This document shows positions 28,513 through 37,630 of a stretch of 64,000 nucleotides of DNA, piece after piece. Source of the DNA: Marine Group I thaumarchaeote. Lineage in GTDB: Archaea > Thermoproteota > Nitrososphaeria > Nitrososphaerales > Nitrosopumilaceae. A program made the translations under genes and the position numbers. Within the stretch, counting starts at the first letter, position 1. Every line of letters begins with the position of its first letter. The notes under the pieces were generated by a model. The model was not told where the DNA came from. It saw only the letters and a program-made list of their open reading frames with translations, and searched no databases. The stretch covers positions 100,549 through 164,548 of the forward strand of contig JACASX010000003.1 of assembly GCA_013390745.1 (NCBI GenBank). The letters are read 5' to 3'.

Positions 28513-30073
28513 CACTTAGTACATTCAACACTTTATTAGGAATATCTTTAAGCCTAGAAACTCCCAACGTTCTCTCAAATCCCAAGTATTTCAAATTTGT
28601 CGCAATTATTGTAGCGTTACGTGTATCTCTGCCAACTCCAATTGCTACCATTTTAATCCCAAGCGATTTGAATGACTTAACCATAGAACGAGCAGCAAAC
28701 GTGTCCGACGGTTCTCCGTCAGAAAGCGTCAGAAAGATGTCTGGTTTTTTAGAATATAGAATTGGATAGAGCTTATCGTAAACTTCAGCTAAAGGCGTTC
28801 CACCATTAGCTGGAATTTGGGCAAGTCTTTTTGCACACGAATTATTCCATTTAAGACCATCTGGTTTGACAAGCCAACATATTACTTGTCTTTCAGTAGT
28901 ATTGAATGCATATACTGAAAATTTAATCTTCAGAAAGGCTAAGACTTCACATAATGCTAGAGTAGCTTTTTTGTAATCTGTTTGTTGATCAGCAATGCTC
29001 GATGAGTGATCAAGCAGAATTACAATGCGCGTTCTAATTGATTTCTTTAAATCTCTAATAAATGGTCGGTCATATCCCTCAAGATAAGCGTCATTGTCAA
29101 ATTCATCTCCTGTAGAAAAGTGATATTCTTTCCATCCTGTTTTCCATTCTTTAAACTTGGCTTTCAAATTATTGATTAAGTCTTGGTCATAAATTTTAGT
29201 CTCATCAACATTAGATTGATCTGGTATTTGGATGCCGATAGATTTTGTATTCAAACCTTTTTTCTCGTTTTTCCTATTTTCCGTTTTTATTATTTTGAAT
29301 TCATCAAGAACAGTTTTTCCTTCTAAAACATTTTTTGAATCAAATTTGCTAAAATCATCTTTTCTTGATTTTGTAACTTGTTTCATTGCTTTAGCCAAAT
29401 CATTAGGAGTTATTGCTAATCCAGGACCTTTTAGTGGAACTGAAAGTGGAATAGAAATCAATGCATCCAAATCCAAAATCTTTAAAATTTCTGGTATCTT
29501 TGATTCAATCCAGGATGTACCGTGATCTTTCTCAATTGATTCGCCTAGAATATGCTTTGCAAGTTCTACCGCTTTTGCAACCTTGTTAAATTGACTAGGC
29601 TGTATTTCGCCCTTAATATCTCCAAATAAGAAATATTGATAGAATGCTTCTACCGTTCTAGCCTTCCCAAAAATTGAGCCTAGATTAGCTCTGGATAACC
29701 ACATGTTTGTATAATTGAATATTAATTCCTCAACCATTCCTTTCCAAACTTTTATTCCTACAAGTTCAATCCTTCGTGTCTCTATTGCATTTAAAATAAA
29801 ACCATATGCATGATCATTGCTAAGGATTTTTTCGCAATGTTTCAACCGCATAGCTTCATACCAAATTGATACCCTAAACTGTCTGTATCTCTGAAAATCG
29901 TTTCCATAATAATGCTCATTTGGCATCAGTAGGACTTTTTTTTCTTTTAATCTGGTTTCATTTTGTCTTATTTTTGAGAATCCAACAGTTACATTTTCTT
30001 TTCCGGACCAACGTCTTGCAAGAAAAGTGGCAATATCAATTAAAGTGTCATTTTGTAATTGAAGGGATTGCAT
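28505..30073 (-). CDS. VWA-domain protein (partner of MoxR ATPase)
   Basis: 522 residues. The C-terminal third is a von Willebrand A domain with an intact MIDAS: LLDHSSSIAD near residue 353, a threonine in GGTPLAEV near 425, and LSDGEPSD near 450. The N-terminal 330 residues are a helical CoxE/CobT-like region. MoxR-VWA pairs act as chaperones or metal-insertion machines. The ATG overlaps the MoxR stop (TAATG), so the two are coupled. The client is unknown. Confidence 0.8.
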   Translation of the reverse strand: MQSLQLQNDTLIDIATFLARRWSGKENVTVGFSKIRQNETRLKEKKVLLMPNEHYYGNDFQRYRQFRVSIWYEAMRLKHCEKILSNDHAYGFILNAIETRRIELVGIKVWKGMVEELIFNYTNMWLSRANLGSIFGKARTVEAFYQYFLFGDIKGEIQPSQFNKVAKAVELAKHILGESIEKDHGTSWIESKIPEILKILDLDALISIPLSVPLKGPGLAITPNDLAKAMKQVTKSRKDDFSKFDSKNVLEGKTVLDEFKIIKTENRKNEKKGLNTKSIGIQIPDQSNVDETKIYDQDLINNLKAKFKEWKTGWKEYHFSTGDEFDNDAYLEGYDRPFIRDLKKSIRTRIVILLDHSSSIADQQTDYKKATLALCEVLAFLKIKFSVYAFNTTERQVICWLVKPDGLKWNNSCAKRLAQIPANGGTPLAEVYDKLYPILYSKKPDIFLTLSDGEPSDTFAARSMVKSFKSLGIKMVAIGVGRDTRNATIIATNLKYLGFERTLGVSRLKDIPNKVLNVLSDV

Positions 30074-30900
30074 TAGCTACCAAACATTGAGGTGATAATA
30101 TCATTTACTTTTTGAAATTCTACGTTTCCCCATTGGAAGTAAACATTTCCAAAAACAATCTTTGCAGCATGTTTTGCTGAAACTCCGCCCTCCAATAATT
30201 TTGCAAATGCAATAGTTTCTCTAATAGATGGAGAATAATACAATTCTTCAACAGCAGATGCTTGACGTAATGTATTTGCAAGTTTGATTCCAAGCAAAAC
30301 ATCAGATTCAATTGGGTTTTTTACATGTTTTTTGATTATCTGGTATTCAACATCTTCAGGAGGATAATCTAACCTAATTCTAACTGGAAATCTACTTAGA
30401 AGCTGTGGTGGAAGTTCCTTAGTTCCAACGTGCGTAAGAGGATTAATTGTAGCGATCACAAACCATGAATCTTTTGCTTTAATAACTTGGCCATCAGATT
30501 CTTTGAGAACGATCTGTCTACGATCATCAAGTGCTTCATCTAATCTTAACAAGACATCCGCTTCTGCCGCATTAATTTCATCAAGATATAAAATATTCCC
30601 TTCTTTCATTGATTTTACTAAAATTCCTTCATCGAAACCAATGTTTCCATCGATCAAGGTCTTGGTCCCTACTAGGTGACTTTCTCTTGTTCTTAAACTA
30701 AAATTGATTGATTCTAATTCTTTTGATTTTTGGATTGCATATTTTCTTACCAATGAAGTTTTACCGGTTCCTTTTGGTCCTATGATCATAACAAACAATC
30801 CTTTTTCAAATGCCTTGTCTATATCATCAATTGAGTTATTCCAATCAAGGTAAGTTGATTGTTCGTTTCCCTCTACGGATTGTTCACTTTGGTCTGACAA
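30073..30900 (-). CDS. MoxR-family AAA+ ATPase
   Basis: 275 residues. Walker A GPKGTGKTS (about residues 39-47), Walker B LYLDEINAAEADVLL near 118-132, sensor 1 VIATINP near 152, and the arginine segment LLSRFPVRIRL near 172. It belongs with the CbbQ/NirQ/GvpN branch of MoxR AAA+ proteins, which work with VWA partners to activate enzymes. TTG start. Directly followed by the VWA gene. Confidence 0.85.
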   Translation of the reverse strand: MSDQSEQSVEGNEQSTYLDWNNSIDDIDKAFEKGLFVMIIGPKGTGKTSLVRKYAIQKSKELESINFSLRTRESHLVGTKTLIDGNIGFDEGILVKSMKEGNILYLDEINAAEADVLLRLDEALDDRRQIVLKESDGQVIKAKDSWFVIATINPLTHVGTKELPPQLLSRFPVRIRLDYPPEDVEYQIIKKHVKNPIESDVLLGIKLANTLRQASAVEELYYSPSIRETIAFAKLLEGGVSAKHAAKIVFGNVYFQWGNVEFQKVNDIITSMFGS

Positions 30901-30934
30901 AGTAACATCATTGGAGTTGGTACTTTATTTAAGA

Positions 30935-32398
30935 CTAATTCTTTGAAAACGTGGCTATTTTTGCAAATGATTCATCAAGAGTTTTAAGAAGTGACTTGTT
31001 CCATTCTTCAAATCCACTAGGTTCCTTGGGATAGTTTCTATAATGTTTAACCAACCACTGGTTTTGTTCTGATGTGTATTTTAGTCCGCTAGCAACTGTC
31101 TTGTTCATAGCACCACGTATGATCATTCCTAGTTTGGTAAGTCCTGAAAAATCTGGATGCTCACCTTTGCTAATAGCTTCAACGTCAACATTTCCCAGAA
31201 AGTGTTTCATACCGTAGCTAATCTGTTCATTAGTTAACGTTTGTATCAGTCTTCTGAAAAGCTCTAGTCCAGCAGTCTTGTAACCATATTCTTCAATAAA
31301 GTCAAGATTATACTGCCACAATCCTTTTTCTGTGACATCGTTTGCCTCAATTGCATCTACAACATTTTTACCAAGAATTGTACCTGCAATTAAGGCTGGA
31401 CCAATTCCACCTGCATCAATTGGTTTGGGCATCCATGCAGAATCTCCAACTAATATGTAACCTCCGGAAACCATACAGTCATTTTGTCTTCTTACAGAAA
31501 CTTGGAATACTCCAGTGTTATTGTGAATATCTTCTGGATCTTGCGACAGTTTTGCATTCTTAATTGCCTTGTTTCTTTGCAGATATTCCTCCATCAGCGA
31601 TGCAACGTTATCTTTTTTTCCAAGTCTTTTGTTTCTCTGGTCTAAAATTGATTTTTCAACACCTAATCCGATGTTTACTTTGTTGTCAGCTTTTGGAAAG
31701 ACCCATCCATATCCTCCAGGTGCAATGTCTTGATCTAGGTGAATGATACAGTAATCTGGATCAAACTCCGTTAGATCTTCCTCGCCCTTGTCAAAATACA
31801 TAATGTGTCTACCAGTTGATTCTAGATCACGCCTGTCTATTTTTTTCTCAATTTTTGTGGAGTTTTCAAGTTGGTTTCTAAGCATTGAAGTGACTCCTGT
31901 TGCGTCCACTACAACCTTTGCTGTTTTTTTGTATGGCTGTTTTGTTTTATTATTTATGCCTTGAACACCTGTCACCTGTGGTCCATCATAGATTAGACCT
32001 GTAAGATTAATTTCAAAATCAAAGTTAACTCCCATCTTTTTTGTTCTTGCGTTTTGAATTTCTGGTAGTTTTTGACGATTGAGCATATAGCCATCACCAT
32101 CAAAAGGAATTGCAGTTTCTTTATCCGGTGAGAATGCCATAACTCCTTTTACATCATGCTCAATTTCTGGAGATGTCCAGGGAACTTTTATCCTCTCTGT
32201 CATGAAATCAACCGCTTCCTTTGAACAAGCATCACCACATGTCCAACCAGGGTTTGATTTTCGTCCAGGGAACATCTCCGAATTTCTGTCAATTGAAAGA
32301 ATGGACAAATTTTGATTAGAATAATATGAGATTGACTGAGCTGCAACTGTCCCAGTCAGACCTCCGCCTGCTACAATTACGTCATAATCAGTATTCAT
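30935..32398 (-). CDS. Geranylgeranyl reductase family flavoprotein
   Basis: 487 residues. FAD-binding VAGGGLTGTVAAQS at residues 9-22, a Cys-containing active-site-like WTCGDACSKEA near 53, and the second FAD motif VGDSAWMPKPIDAGGIGPAL near 335. The family reduces isoprenoid double bonds, for instance in archaeal ether lipids. Larger than the relative at 19260, with a C-terminal helical extension. Single transcription unit by spacing. Confidence 0.78.
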   Translation of the reverse strand: MNTDYDVIVAGGGLTGTVAAQSISYYSNQNLSILSIDRNSEMFPGRKSNPGWTCGDACSKEAVDFMTERIKVPWTSPEIEHDVKGVMAFSPDKETAIPFDGDGYMLNRQKLPEIQNARTKKMGVNFDFEINLTGLIYDGPQVTGVQGINNKTKQPYKKTAKVVVDATGVTSMLRNQLENSTKIEKKIDRRDLESTGRHIMYFDKGEEDLTEFDPDYCIIHLDQDIAPGGYGWVFPKADNKVNIGLGVEKSILDQRNKRLGKKDNVASLMEEYLQRNKAIKNAKLSQDPEDIHNNTGVFQVSVRRQNDCMVSGGYILVGDSAWMPKPIDAGGIGPALIAGTILGKNVVDAIEANDVTEKGLWQYNLDFIEEYGYKTAGLELFRRLIQTLTNEQISYGMKHFLGNVDVEAISKGEHPDFSGLTKLGMIIRGAMNKTVASGLKYTSEQNQWLVKHYRNYPKEPSGFEEWNKSLLKTLDESFAKIATFSKN

Positions 32399-32451
32399 GA
32401 TTTTAAACTCTCGTAACTTTATTTAAAATAACACTAAAAGTATCTTCAGGC

Positions 32452-32883
32452 TTAATCATTATTTTCATTTAATAATTTTCTGTAAGTGTCTGGTATCTCT
32501 TTTTTTACATATGTTGGTGTATAAATCGTAAATCTAATAGGATCCTTCTCTTCAAGTGTCAGAATTTTTTTTACAAGGCTTTGCTTTGAAAATCGTATAT
32601 ACATAGATGATTCAAAAATTCGCTCTTCAATATTTGTTAACAGTTCGCTCATTGTTTCTCTAGGAATAAGCGAAACAAGTTTTTTGATAAACTGGTCCGC
32701 TCTTTTCTTTTTAATCTCCACATGTAACATCAAAATAGGATTTCCAAAATGTCCAGAAAGCTCCTGTTTTGTAATGTCCTCCTTTTCTATAGCAAATAAA
32801 TCATTTAGAGGTTCTGCTATTTTTTGAAAATCTTCAGTAGCATGTAATATCAAATCTATTTTGGCCACAATGCTTTTTGTCAT
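32452..32883 (-). CDS. Predicted exosome-associated RNA-binding protein (COG1325-like)
   Basis: 143 residues. Content such as HATEDFQKI, GHFGNPILMLHVEI and the helical ISE-like C-terminus matches the archaeal family COG1325, predicted to work with the exosome and related in fold to the L5-like RNA-binding domain. It lies after S3ae and SerRS, a neighbourhood of translation and RNA-processing genes. The assignment rests on family resemblance only. Confidence 0.65.
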   Translation of the reverse strand: MTKSIVAKIDLILHATEDFQKIAEPLNDLFAIEKEDITKQELSGHFGNPILMLHVEIKKKRADQFIKKLVSLIPRETMSELLTNIEERIFESSMYIRFSKQSLVKKILTLEEKDPIRFTIYTPTYVKKEIPDTYRKLLNENND

Positions 32884-32912
32884 GTTGTTAAATAGAAATT
32901 TGATATCTTAAT

Positions 32913-33524
32913 CTAAGCTTGGAGAAGAGTAATTTCTTCTTCTGATGTCCTAAGCAATTTGACTTTTTCCAAACCAACATGTCTAACACGAATAATCTTT
33001 TTTGTGGTAGCCATAATATCAGAGCTAATCTTTCCATAGCACGCCGCTTGGGCGAATTCATCAATTGTCATATGTGGAACTATTTTTTCTATTTGTTTTT
33101 TTGCTTCTAATCTTAATGCACGTTTTCTAGAAGTATTAAGTTCTCTATGACTAAGAGTTAAGATTTTAATTCTGAATATATGCCCATCTTTGGTCTTTGC
33201 ATCTATACTAAAATTAATCCTAGAAGAACCACGTCTAATTAAACTTCGCAGAAATTCTTTCGAATATTCATATCTCTTAAAAATAGTGGTAGCCTTTTCA
33301 CCAGATACTTTGTTAATTTGAAAAAATATTTTGTATTGGTGTTGTGATGGGTCACCCTTCAAAATATCAAATAATGTAACTTCTATCACTCTTCCTACAG
33401 CATTTTTGTCATCTGTTATCGGAATATACGCTACAGGTATATTGTTAAATGAATCGGGTGCCAAAACCGTTATCCATTTTTTTTCTTTCCATTTGTCCTT
33501 GATTTTTCGTGTTTTTCTAACCAA
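32913..33524 (-). CDS. rps3ae: 30S ribosomal protein S3ae (eS1)
   Basis: 203 residues, specific to archaea and eukaryotes. KDKWKEKKWITVLAPDSFNN is the hallmark N-terminus and GRVIEVTLFDILKGD the next conserved block; ARTKDGH-like DAKTKDGHIFRIKIL is also present. Start is TTG (CAA on the plus strand at 33522-33524). Followed by the COG1325-like gene 29 nt downstream. Confidence 0.93.
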   Translation of the reverse strand: MVRKTRKIKDKWKEKKWITVLAPDSFNNIPVAYIPITDDKNAVGRVIEVTLFDILKGDPSQHQYKIFFQINKVSGEKATTIFKRYEYSKEFLRSLIRRGSSRINFSIDAKTKDGHIFRIKILTLSHRELNTSRKRALRLEAKKQIEKIVPHMTIDEFAQAACYGKISSDIMATTKKIIRVRHVGLEKVKLLRTSEEEITLLQA

Positions 33525-33566
33525 TTACTATCGCCCTCTGATTCCAAAATATAAGTTGTATCGGAG

Positions 33567-34826
33567 TCAGATTATTTTTTTGCTCATGTATTTTTGTAAA
33601 ACATTTGGAATGTTTACATGCCCATCTTTGGTTTGAAAATTTTCAATTATTGCAACCATGGTTCGTTCAGTAGCAACAAGTGTGCTGTTTAAGGTATGAG
33701 CATACTGTGTCTCTTCATTTGTTTTATCCCTAAATCTAATTTTTAGTCTTCTAGATTGATAATCTAGGCAGTTTGAGCACGAAACCGCTTCTCTGTAAGC
33801 ATTTTGGCCTGCCATCCATACCTCTAAATCATATGTTTTCGCGGAAATCTTACCCATATCACTACTTGATAAAAGAACTACCTTATGTGGAATCTCAAGC
33901 TTTTGAAAAAATTCTTCTGTAACGCCAATCATATTTTCATGCTCTTTCCAAGAATCTTCAGGTTTTGAGAAAACAAACTGCTCTATCTTTTCAAATTGAT
34001 GAACTCTGAAAATTCCCTTTTGATCTTTTCCATGTGCACCTGCCTCTTTTCTAAAACATGGGCTAATAGCAGCATATCTAACAGGGAGTGAATTTCCATC
34101 TAATATCTCATCAGCATACATTGAGACCATGGCATGCTCAGATGTGCCAATAAGATATAGATCTTGATCTTCAATCTTGTAGATAACGTCTTCAAAGTCA
34201 TCTAATATTACAGCACCCTCCATTGCCTTTCTATTAATCATGTATGGTGGTTGGGACAAAGTGTATCCTTTTTCAGATAAAAAATCCAAACCAAACTGAA
34301 TTAATGACTGATTTAGCTTTACCAAGTCATCCTTTAGATAGTAAAATCTTGCTCCAGCAGTCTTAGCTGCCCTTTCAAGCTCTAGCAAATTTAGACTTTC
34401 AGAAATGTCTATGTGATCTTTTACTTCAAAGTCAAATTGAGGGATCGTGCCCCATTCTCGAATTTCTTTGTTTGCCGAGTTATCTCCACGAGGAACTGAT
34501 TCATGAAGTACATTAGGAATTGTTAGGGCAAGTTTTGAGTACTCTAATTTAGTCTCATGTTGAACTTCTTCCATCTTGGCAAGCTCTTTAGAAACTACTT
34601 GCATTTCCTGAATTATTGGGGTAGCCTCACTACCGGTTTTTTTTGCCTCTGAAATTTTGACGGACATTTCATTTTTTTTCTTTCTAAGTTCGTCAGTACT
34701 AATTATCATCTCTCTTCTTTTTTTATCAAGTTCTAGTAGCAAGTCGAGGTCAAATTGTACATCTCTATCTTTGAGCATTTTTCGAATGTTTTCTGGATTC
34801 TCACGAATCATTTTCATGTCAAGCAT
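33567..34826 (-). CDS. serS: Seryl-tRNA synthetase
   Basis: 419 residues, class II, the common (not methanogen-specific) SerRS type. An N-terminal long coiled coil (about 30-105) binds the tRNA long arm. Motif 2 FRKEAGAHGKDQKGIFRVHQF (residues around 265-285; shown in part) and motif 3 LNSTLVATERTMVAIIE near 385 are intact. The start shares one base with the pcc1 stop region upstream. Confidence 0.95.
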   Translation of the reverse strand: MLDMKMIRENPENIRKMLKDRDVQFDLDLLLELDKKRREMIISTDELRKKKNEMSVKISEAKKTGSEATPIIQEMQVVSKELAKMEEVQHETKLEYSKLALTIPNVLHESVPRGDNSANKEIREWGTIPQFDFEVKDHIDISESLNLLELERAAKTAGARFYYLKDDLVKLNQSLIQFGLDFLSEKGYTLSQPPYMINRKAMEGAVILDDFEDVIYKIEDQDLYLIGTSEHAMVSMYADEILDGNSLPVRYAAISPCFRKEAGAHGKDQKGIFRVHQFEKIEQFVFSKPEDSWKEHENMIGVTEEFFQKLEIPHKVVLLSSSDMGKISAKTYDLEVWMAGQNAYREAVSCSNCLDYQSRRLKIRFRDKTNEETQYAHTLNSTLVATERTMVAIIENFQTKDGHVNIPNVLQKYMSKKII

Positions 34827-35068
34827 TATTCAATTATCTCCGATACCAGTTTTACATGTTCTAACACTTCATCCACTGTAGCTACCAACTTCTTTGTATC
34901 TCCTATACTTTGAAAATTAAAAACAAGTTTGTTATCAATATTCTTGATTTCAAATGATAAACCTTTTGGGAAATTAACATTATCCGGTTCTAACGCATTT
35001 TTAATTGCAACAGCCTTTTTTTTTGAAATATTATTGAGAGTTACTTGGACATTACATTTTAGCGACAT
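34826..35068 (-). CDS. pcc1: KEOPS complex subunit Pcc1
   Basis: 80 residues of the CTAG/Pcc1 family, the dimerising subunit of KEOPS that makes the universal t6A37 modification of ANN-decoding tRNAs. NALEPDNVNFPKGLSFEI and the C-terminal helix TVDEVLEHVKLVSEII fit. The gene lies between S15 and SerRS and overlaps serS by one base, so it is co-translated with translation genes, a common archaeal arrangement. Confidence 0.82.
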   Translation of the reverse strand: MSLKCNVQVTLNNISKKKAVAIKNALEPDNVNFPKGLSFEIKNIDNKLVFNFQSIGDTKKLVATVDEVLEHVKLVSEIIE

Positions 35069-35126
35069 TTTCCTCTAATAATGAATAAATTCATACAATT
35101 TGTCTTTAGTTATTTTGGTTCCACTA

Positions 35127-35576
35127 CTATTCTAGTTGAGCCACTAGAGCTTTGTATTTCCATTTTTGGGGAATTCGACCAATTTTTTTGTAGTATACCG
35201 ATAAACGGTGAACATTGGCCTCGATTAACTCGAGTGCACGTCTATTTCTGTTATCCTTTTTATTTATCTTGAGATGTTTTTGTAATCCTATTGCCTTCAT
35301 AACTATATTATTCAGATCTTCAGGAAGCTCTGGTTTTAGATCATTTTCTTCTAAAACTCTTGTAATTGTCTTTTTTATGATAGGCTTTACAAGTGGAATG
35401 GAATGTTGATCCCTTAGTTTTATACCAATTTGACTAGCTGCGAGATCCTCTTTTGCATACTTTATGATCAATTCTTCAATCTCCTTTGGATCTTGCGTTA
35501 TCCAAGATGGCGCCTTAGGATTTAACGGCCTGGTAGAGTGTGATTTACCATAATTATGTGAATGCATTCTGCCCAT
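35127..35576 (-). CDS. rps15: 30S ribosomal protein S15 (archaeal type)
   Basis: 149 residues, longer than bacterial S15 because of the archaeal/eukaryotic N-terminal extension MGRMHSHNYGKSHSTRPLN. The core has ASQIGIKLRDQHSIP and ends in a helical segment including HRLSVYYKKIGRIP, the classical S15 signature. First gene of the S15-pcc1-serS direction. Confidence 0.94.
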   Translation of the reverse strand: MGRMHSHNYGKSHSTRPLNPKAPSWITQDPKEIEELIIKYAKEDLAASQIGIKLRDQHSIPLVKPIIKKTITRVLEENDLKPELPEDLNNIVMKAIGLQKHLKINKKDNRNRRALELIEANVHRLSVYYKKIGRIPQKWKYKALVAQLE

Positions 35577-35697
35577 GAATCCAAATTCTTAAAAAGTAAC
35601 ATAAACGTTTCTTGACCCCTCTGATCGACTGAATTCCCAGCATTGAAACTGAGAAAAAAGTTAAATAATAACGGGTAGGAGATTCCATCAGGTTAAA

Positions 35698-36015
35698 ATG
35701 AATATAACAATGATTTTGGGTGTTAGCATCATGGCAATATTTGTCATTGGTACAATCTCAATGGTTCCGGTAGCCTTAGCATATTCTGGATTAGGCGCTG
35801 ATGGTGGAATTACACTTGAAGAACATTTAGAGTTAGCAGAAAGAAAAGTTCAGAAAGCTGCAGATAATCCTGCAACAGGTTCAGGAACTCCTTATCTTGA
35901 TGCTGGCGGTGTTCTTGGTGCTTCTCTAATTGCAGGAGCAATATTTGGTGGAATCGCTACTGCCTTCTTTGTAAAAGGAAAAGCTGGCAGATACGCTGCA
36001 TACGGACGCGGTTAA
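35698..36015 (+). CDS. Small membrane protein near amoAB, candidate additional AMO subunit
   Basis: 105 residues. An N-terminal hydrophobic segment (about 5-28) resembles a signal anchor, then an exposed acidic stretch (ADGGITLEEHLELAERKVQ), then a Gly/Ala-rich membrane helix (about 72-92) and a basic tail. It lies in the amo neighbourhood. Archaeal AMO has extra small subunits (AmoX, AmoY, AmoZ) beyond A, B and C. Size, topology and position make this a candidate for AmoY or AmoZ, but I cannot confirm which by sequence alone. Confidence 0.5.
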   Translation: MNITMILGVSIMAIFVIGTISMVPVALAYSGLGADGGITLEEHLELAERKVQKAADNPATGSGTPYLDAGGVLGASLIAGAIFGGIATAFFVKGKAGRYAAYGRG

Positions 36016-36091
36016 TTATCTACATCTTTACTTATTTTATGAAATTTTCTAATTCTATTTAGCTTATTTCTGATCTTAGTACTTTCGTTAA

Positions 36092-36412
36092 TTGCTGATA
36101 ATTACAGAAATGTATATATGCATTATAATCAGCGAATTATTGATGATTCCTATCTTTGGTGCACTACTTAGCATTCTATCTAGTGTAACTGGCCAAATAG
36201 GACCAAACTACGATCCACTGTTTTATGACGTTATGTTGTACATCTTTGGTACAATGATGTTCTCAATATTCCTGCTTGCAGTAATTGGATATTGGATTAG
36301 AGTTCACGGATGGTCATACAAGGACAACCGTGAGAGATGGATTGATGAGTTGGATGGACACTTTGAAAACGAAGGCATAGGCCTTATTCCAGACAACGGA
36401 AAATACTGGTAA
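36092..36412 (+). CDS. Small membrane protein near amoAB, candidate additional AMO subunit
   Basis: 106 residues, or fewer if translation starts at an internal Met (residue 7 or 18). Two hydrophobic helices (about 8-33 and 45-68) are followed by a hydrophilic, aromatic tail containing WIRVHGWSYKDNRERWIDEL and ending GLIPDNGKYW. It is the second of two adjacent small membrane genes on this strand, about 1.2 kb from amoB. As for its neighbour, identity with AmoY or AmoZ is an inference from size, topology and place. Confidence 0.5.
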   Translation: MLIITEMYICIIISELLMIPIFGALLSILSSVTGQIGPNYDPLFYDVMLYIFGTMMFSIFLLAVIGYWIRVHGWSYKDNRERWIDELDGHFENEGIGLIPDNGKYW

Positions 36413-36484
36413 AAAACACAAATTTTTCTTATTTTTCATATTCTAGACTAACAGGTTTTTTTATTTGCATGTCTTTCTATTTTT

Positions 36485-36676
36485 ATGACAGAACCTGAAC
36501 CTGAGCAAGACACTGAATATGAGGGGAGTCATTTCACTCCCGACATAATTTGTCCTTTCTGCCATCAGAATGTAAAAAAACATGTCAAAGATTGTATTGG
36601 AAAGAGATTTGCATATACAGCTAAGGACAGATCTGAAAATTCTGAAAGACTAAGGAAACTTTACAAAAATCGATAA
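36485..36676 (+). CDS. Small zinc-finger-like protein
   Basis: 63 residues. An acidic N-terminus (TEPEPEQDTEYEG) precedes CPFCHQNVKKHVKDC, a C2HC-type zinc-binding pattern (about 24-38), and a basic tail. It ends 2 nt before the convergent membrane-anchored gene. Probably a nucleic-acid or protein-binding finger; no specific role is visible. Confidence 0.55.
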   Translation: MTEPEPEQDTEYEGSHFTPDIICPFCHQNVKKHVKDCIGKRFAYTAKDRSENSERLRKLYKNR

Positions 36677-36678
36677 AT

Positions 36679-37227
36679 CTACAAGTCAGGCGGCAAAAAG
36701 TCAGATTCTTGTGATTCGTCAAATCCTTCTGAATAAAACTCAGCCCTGTAAACTGAACCATGTTTTAGAAGAGCATGTATACCTTCATCAGTTTCTTTCC
36801 CGTTTATCATCACATGTGTTTTTGAGTCATCCATGTCTTTAATTGGGAATTCCCAAATCCATAGAAAATGACCAATTTCAAATGGGTATTCTTCTTTCCA
36901 TTCTGCATAAATGGTTCCATCATCCGTAAGTGTATACATAGTTCTCTGACAATCCGAAGCCAACAAGTCGTCACCTAGACTATCACCAAATCCTATATTG
37001 GCAGGTATGTCTGCCTTGTTTCCATCCACATACATCTCCAAAGTTACCGACATTTTGTATGGTGTATGTAAGTTCTCAATGCAAACTTTGAGTGGATCGC
37101 TCTGACCAAGCCAACCTTGGATAATACTACTACCCACACCAACGACAACCCCAATGATAAGTAAAATTATGAGAAATCTGATGGTTTTTCTTCTTTTATT
37201 CGGATCTCCCATTCCCGGATAACGCAT
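36679..37227 (-). CDS. Membrane-anchored extracytoplasmic protein downstream of amoB
   Basis: 182 residues. A basic N-terminus (GDPNKRRKTIRF) leads into one membrane helix (about 17-38). The rest (40-182) is an acidic, beta-rich, presumably extracytoplasmic domain with two cysteines (C49 and C93) that could form a disulfide. Same strand as amoA and amoB, separated from amoB by one other small gene. No known fold recognised. The location suggests a function around AMO, but this is inference. Confidence 0.55.
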   Translation of the reverse strand: MRYPGMGDPNKRRKTIRFLIILLIIGVVVGVGSSIIQGWLGQSDPLKVCIENLHTPYKMSVTLEMYVDGNKADIPANIGFGDSLGDDLLASDCQRTMYTLTDDGTIYAEWKEEYPFEIGHFLWIWEFPIKDMDDSKTHVMINGKETDEGIHALLKHGSVYRAEFYSEGFDESQESDFLPPDL

Positions 37228-37261
37228 AAATCAAAAATACGTGATTTGCATAAAGTCGTTT

Positions 37262-37573
37262 CTATAATTCTATTATCTCAAGTGTGTCAAACTGGTCCTG
37301 ATGATCAGCAATGTAAAATGTGATTGGGGTAGAATCAATTTCGACCCATTCTGACTCTCCTCTATATTCAACAAAGTCCTCAACAGATACACCTGGACCA
37401 GAACATCTAACAAGAACCCTCTTTTGTGTATTAAGTGGAAAAGGAAGCCGTAACACTTTGCCTCTCCTTTCATCCTGTATGTTTATGGTAAATTCATCTT
37501 TTTCAAATCTTACTTTTCCTTTAAAGTAACATTCATGTATGCCAAGACATTGAATTTGAAAAACATATTTCAT
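37262..37573 (-). CDS. Hypothetical small beta-rich protein between amoB and the anchored protein
   Basis: About 103 residues starting MKYVFQIQCLG. The start is chosen because a TTTTTTAAG TATA-like element (37595-37603) is centred 26 nt upstream, which indicates its own leaderless transcript; an upstream in-frame start would give 108 residues. The sequence alternates charged and hydrophobic residues as in a soluble beta-sandwich, and no family is recognised. Two cysteines near the start and one at about 58. Confidence 0.5.
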   Translation of the reverse strand: MKYVFQIQCLGIHECYFKGKVRFEKDEFTINIQDERRGKVLRLPFPLNTQKRVLVRCSGPGVSVEDFVEYRGESEWVEIDSTPITFYIADHQDQFDTLEIIEL

Positions 37574-37630
37574 AAAACTATGAGACACTAATCTCTTAAA
37601 AAATTATTAGATAAAAAGAAAGTTTGTTGG

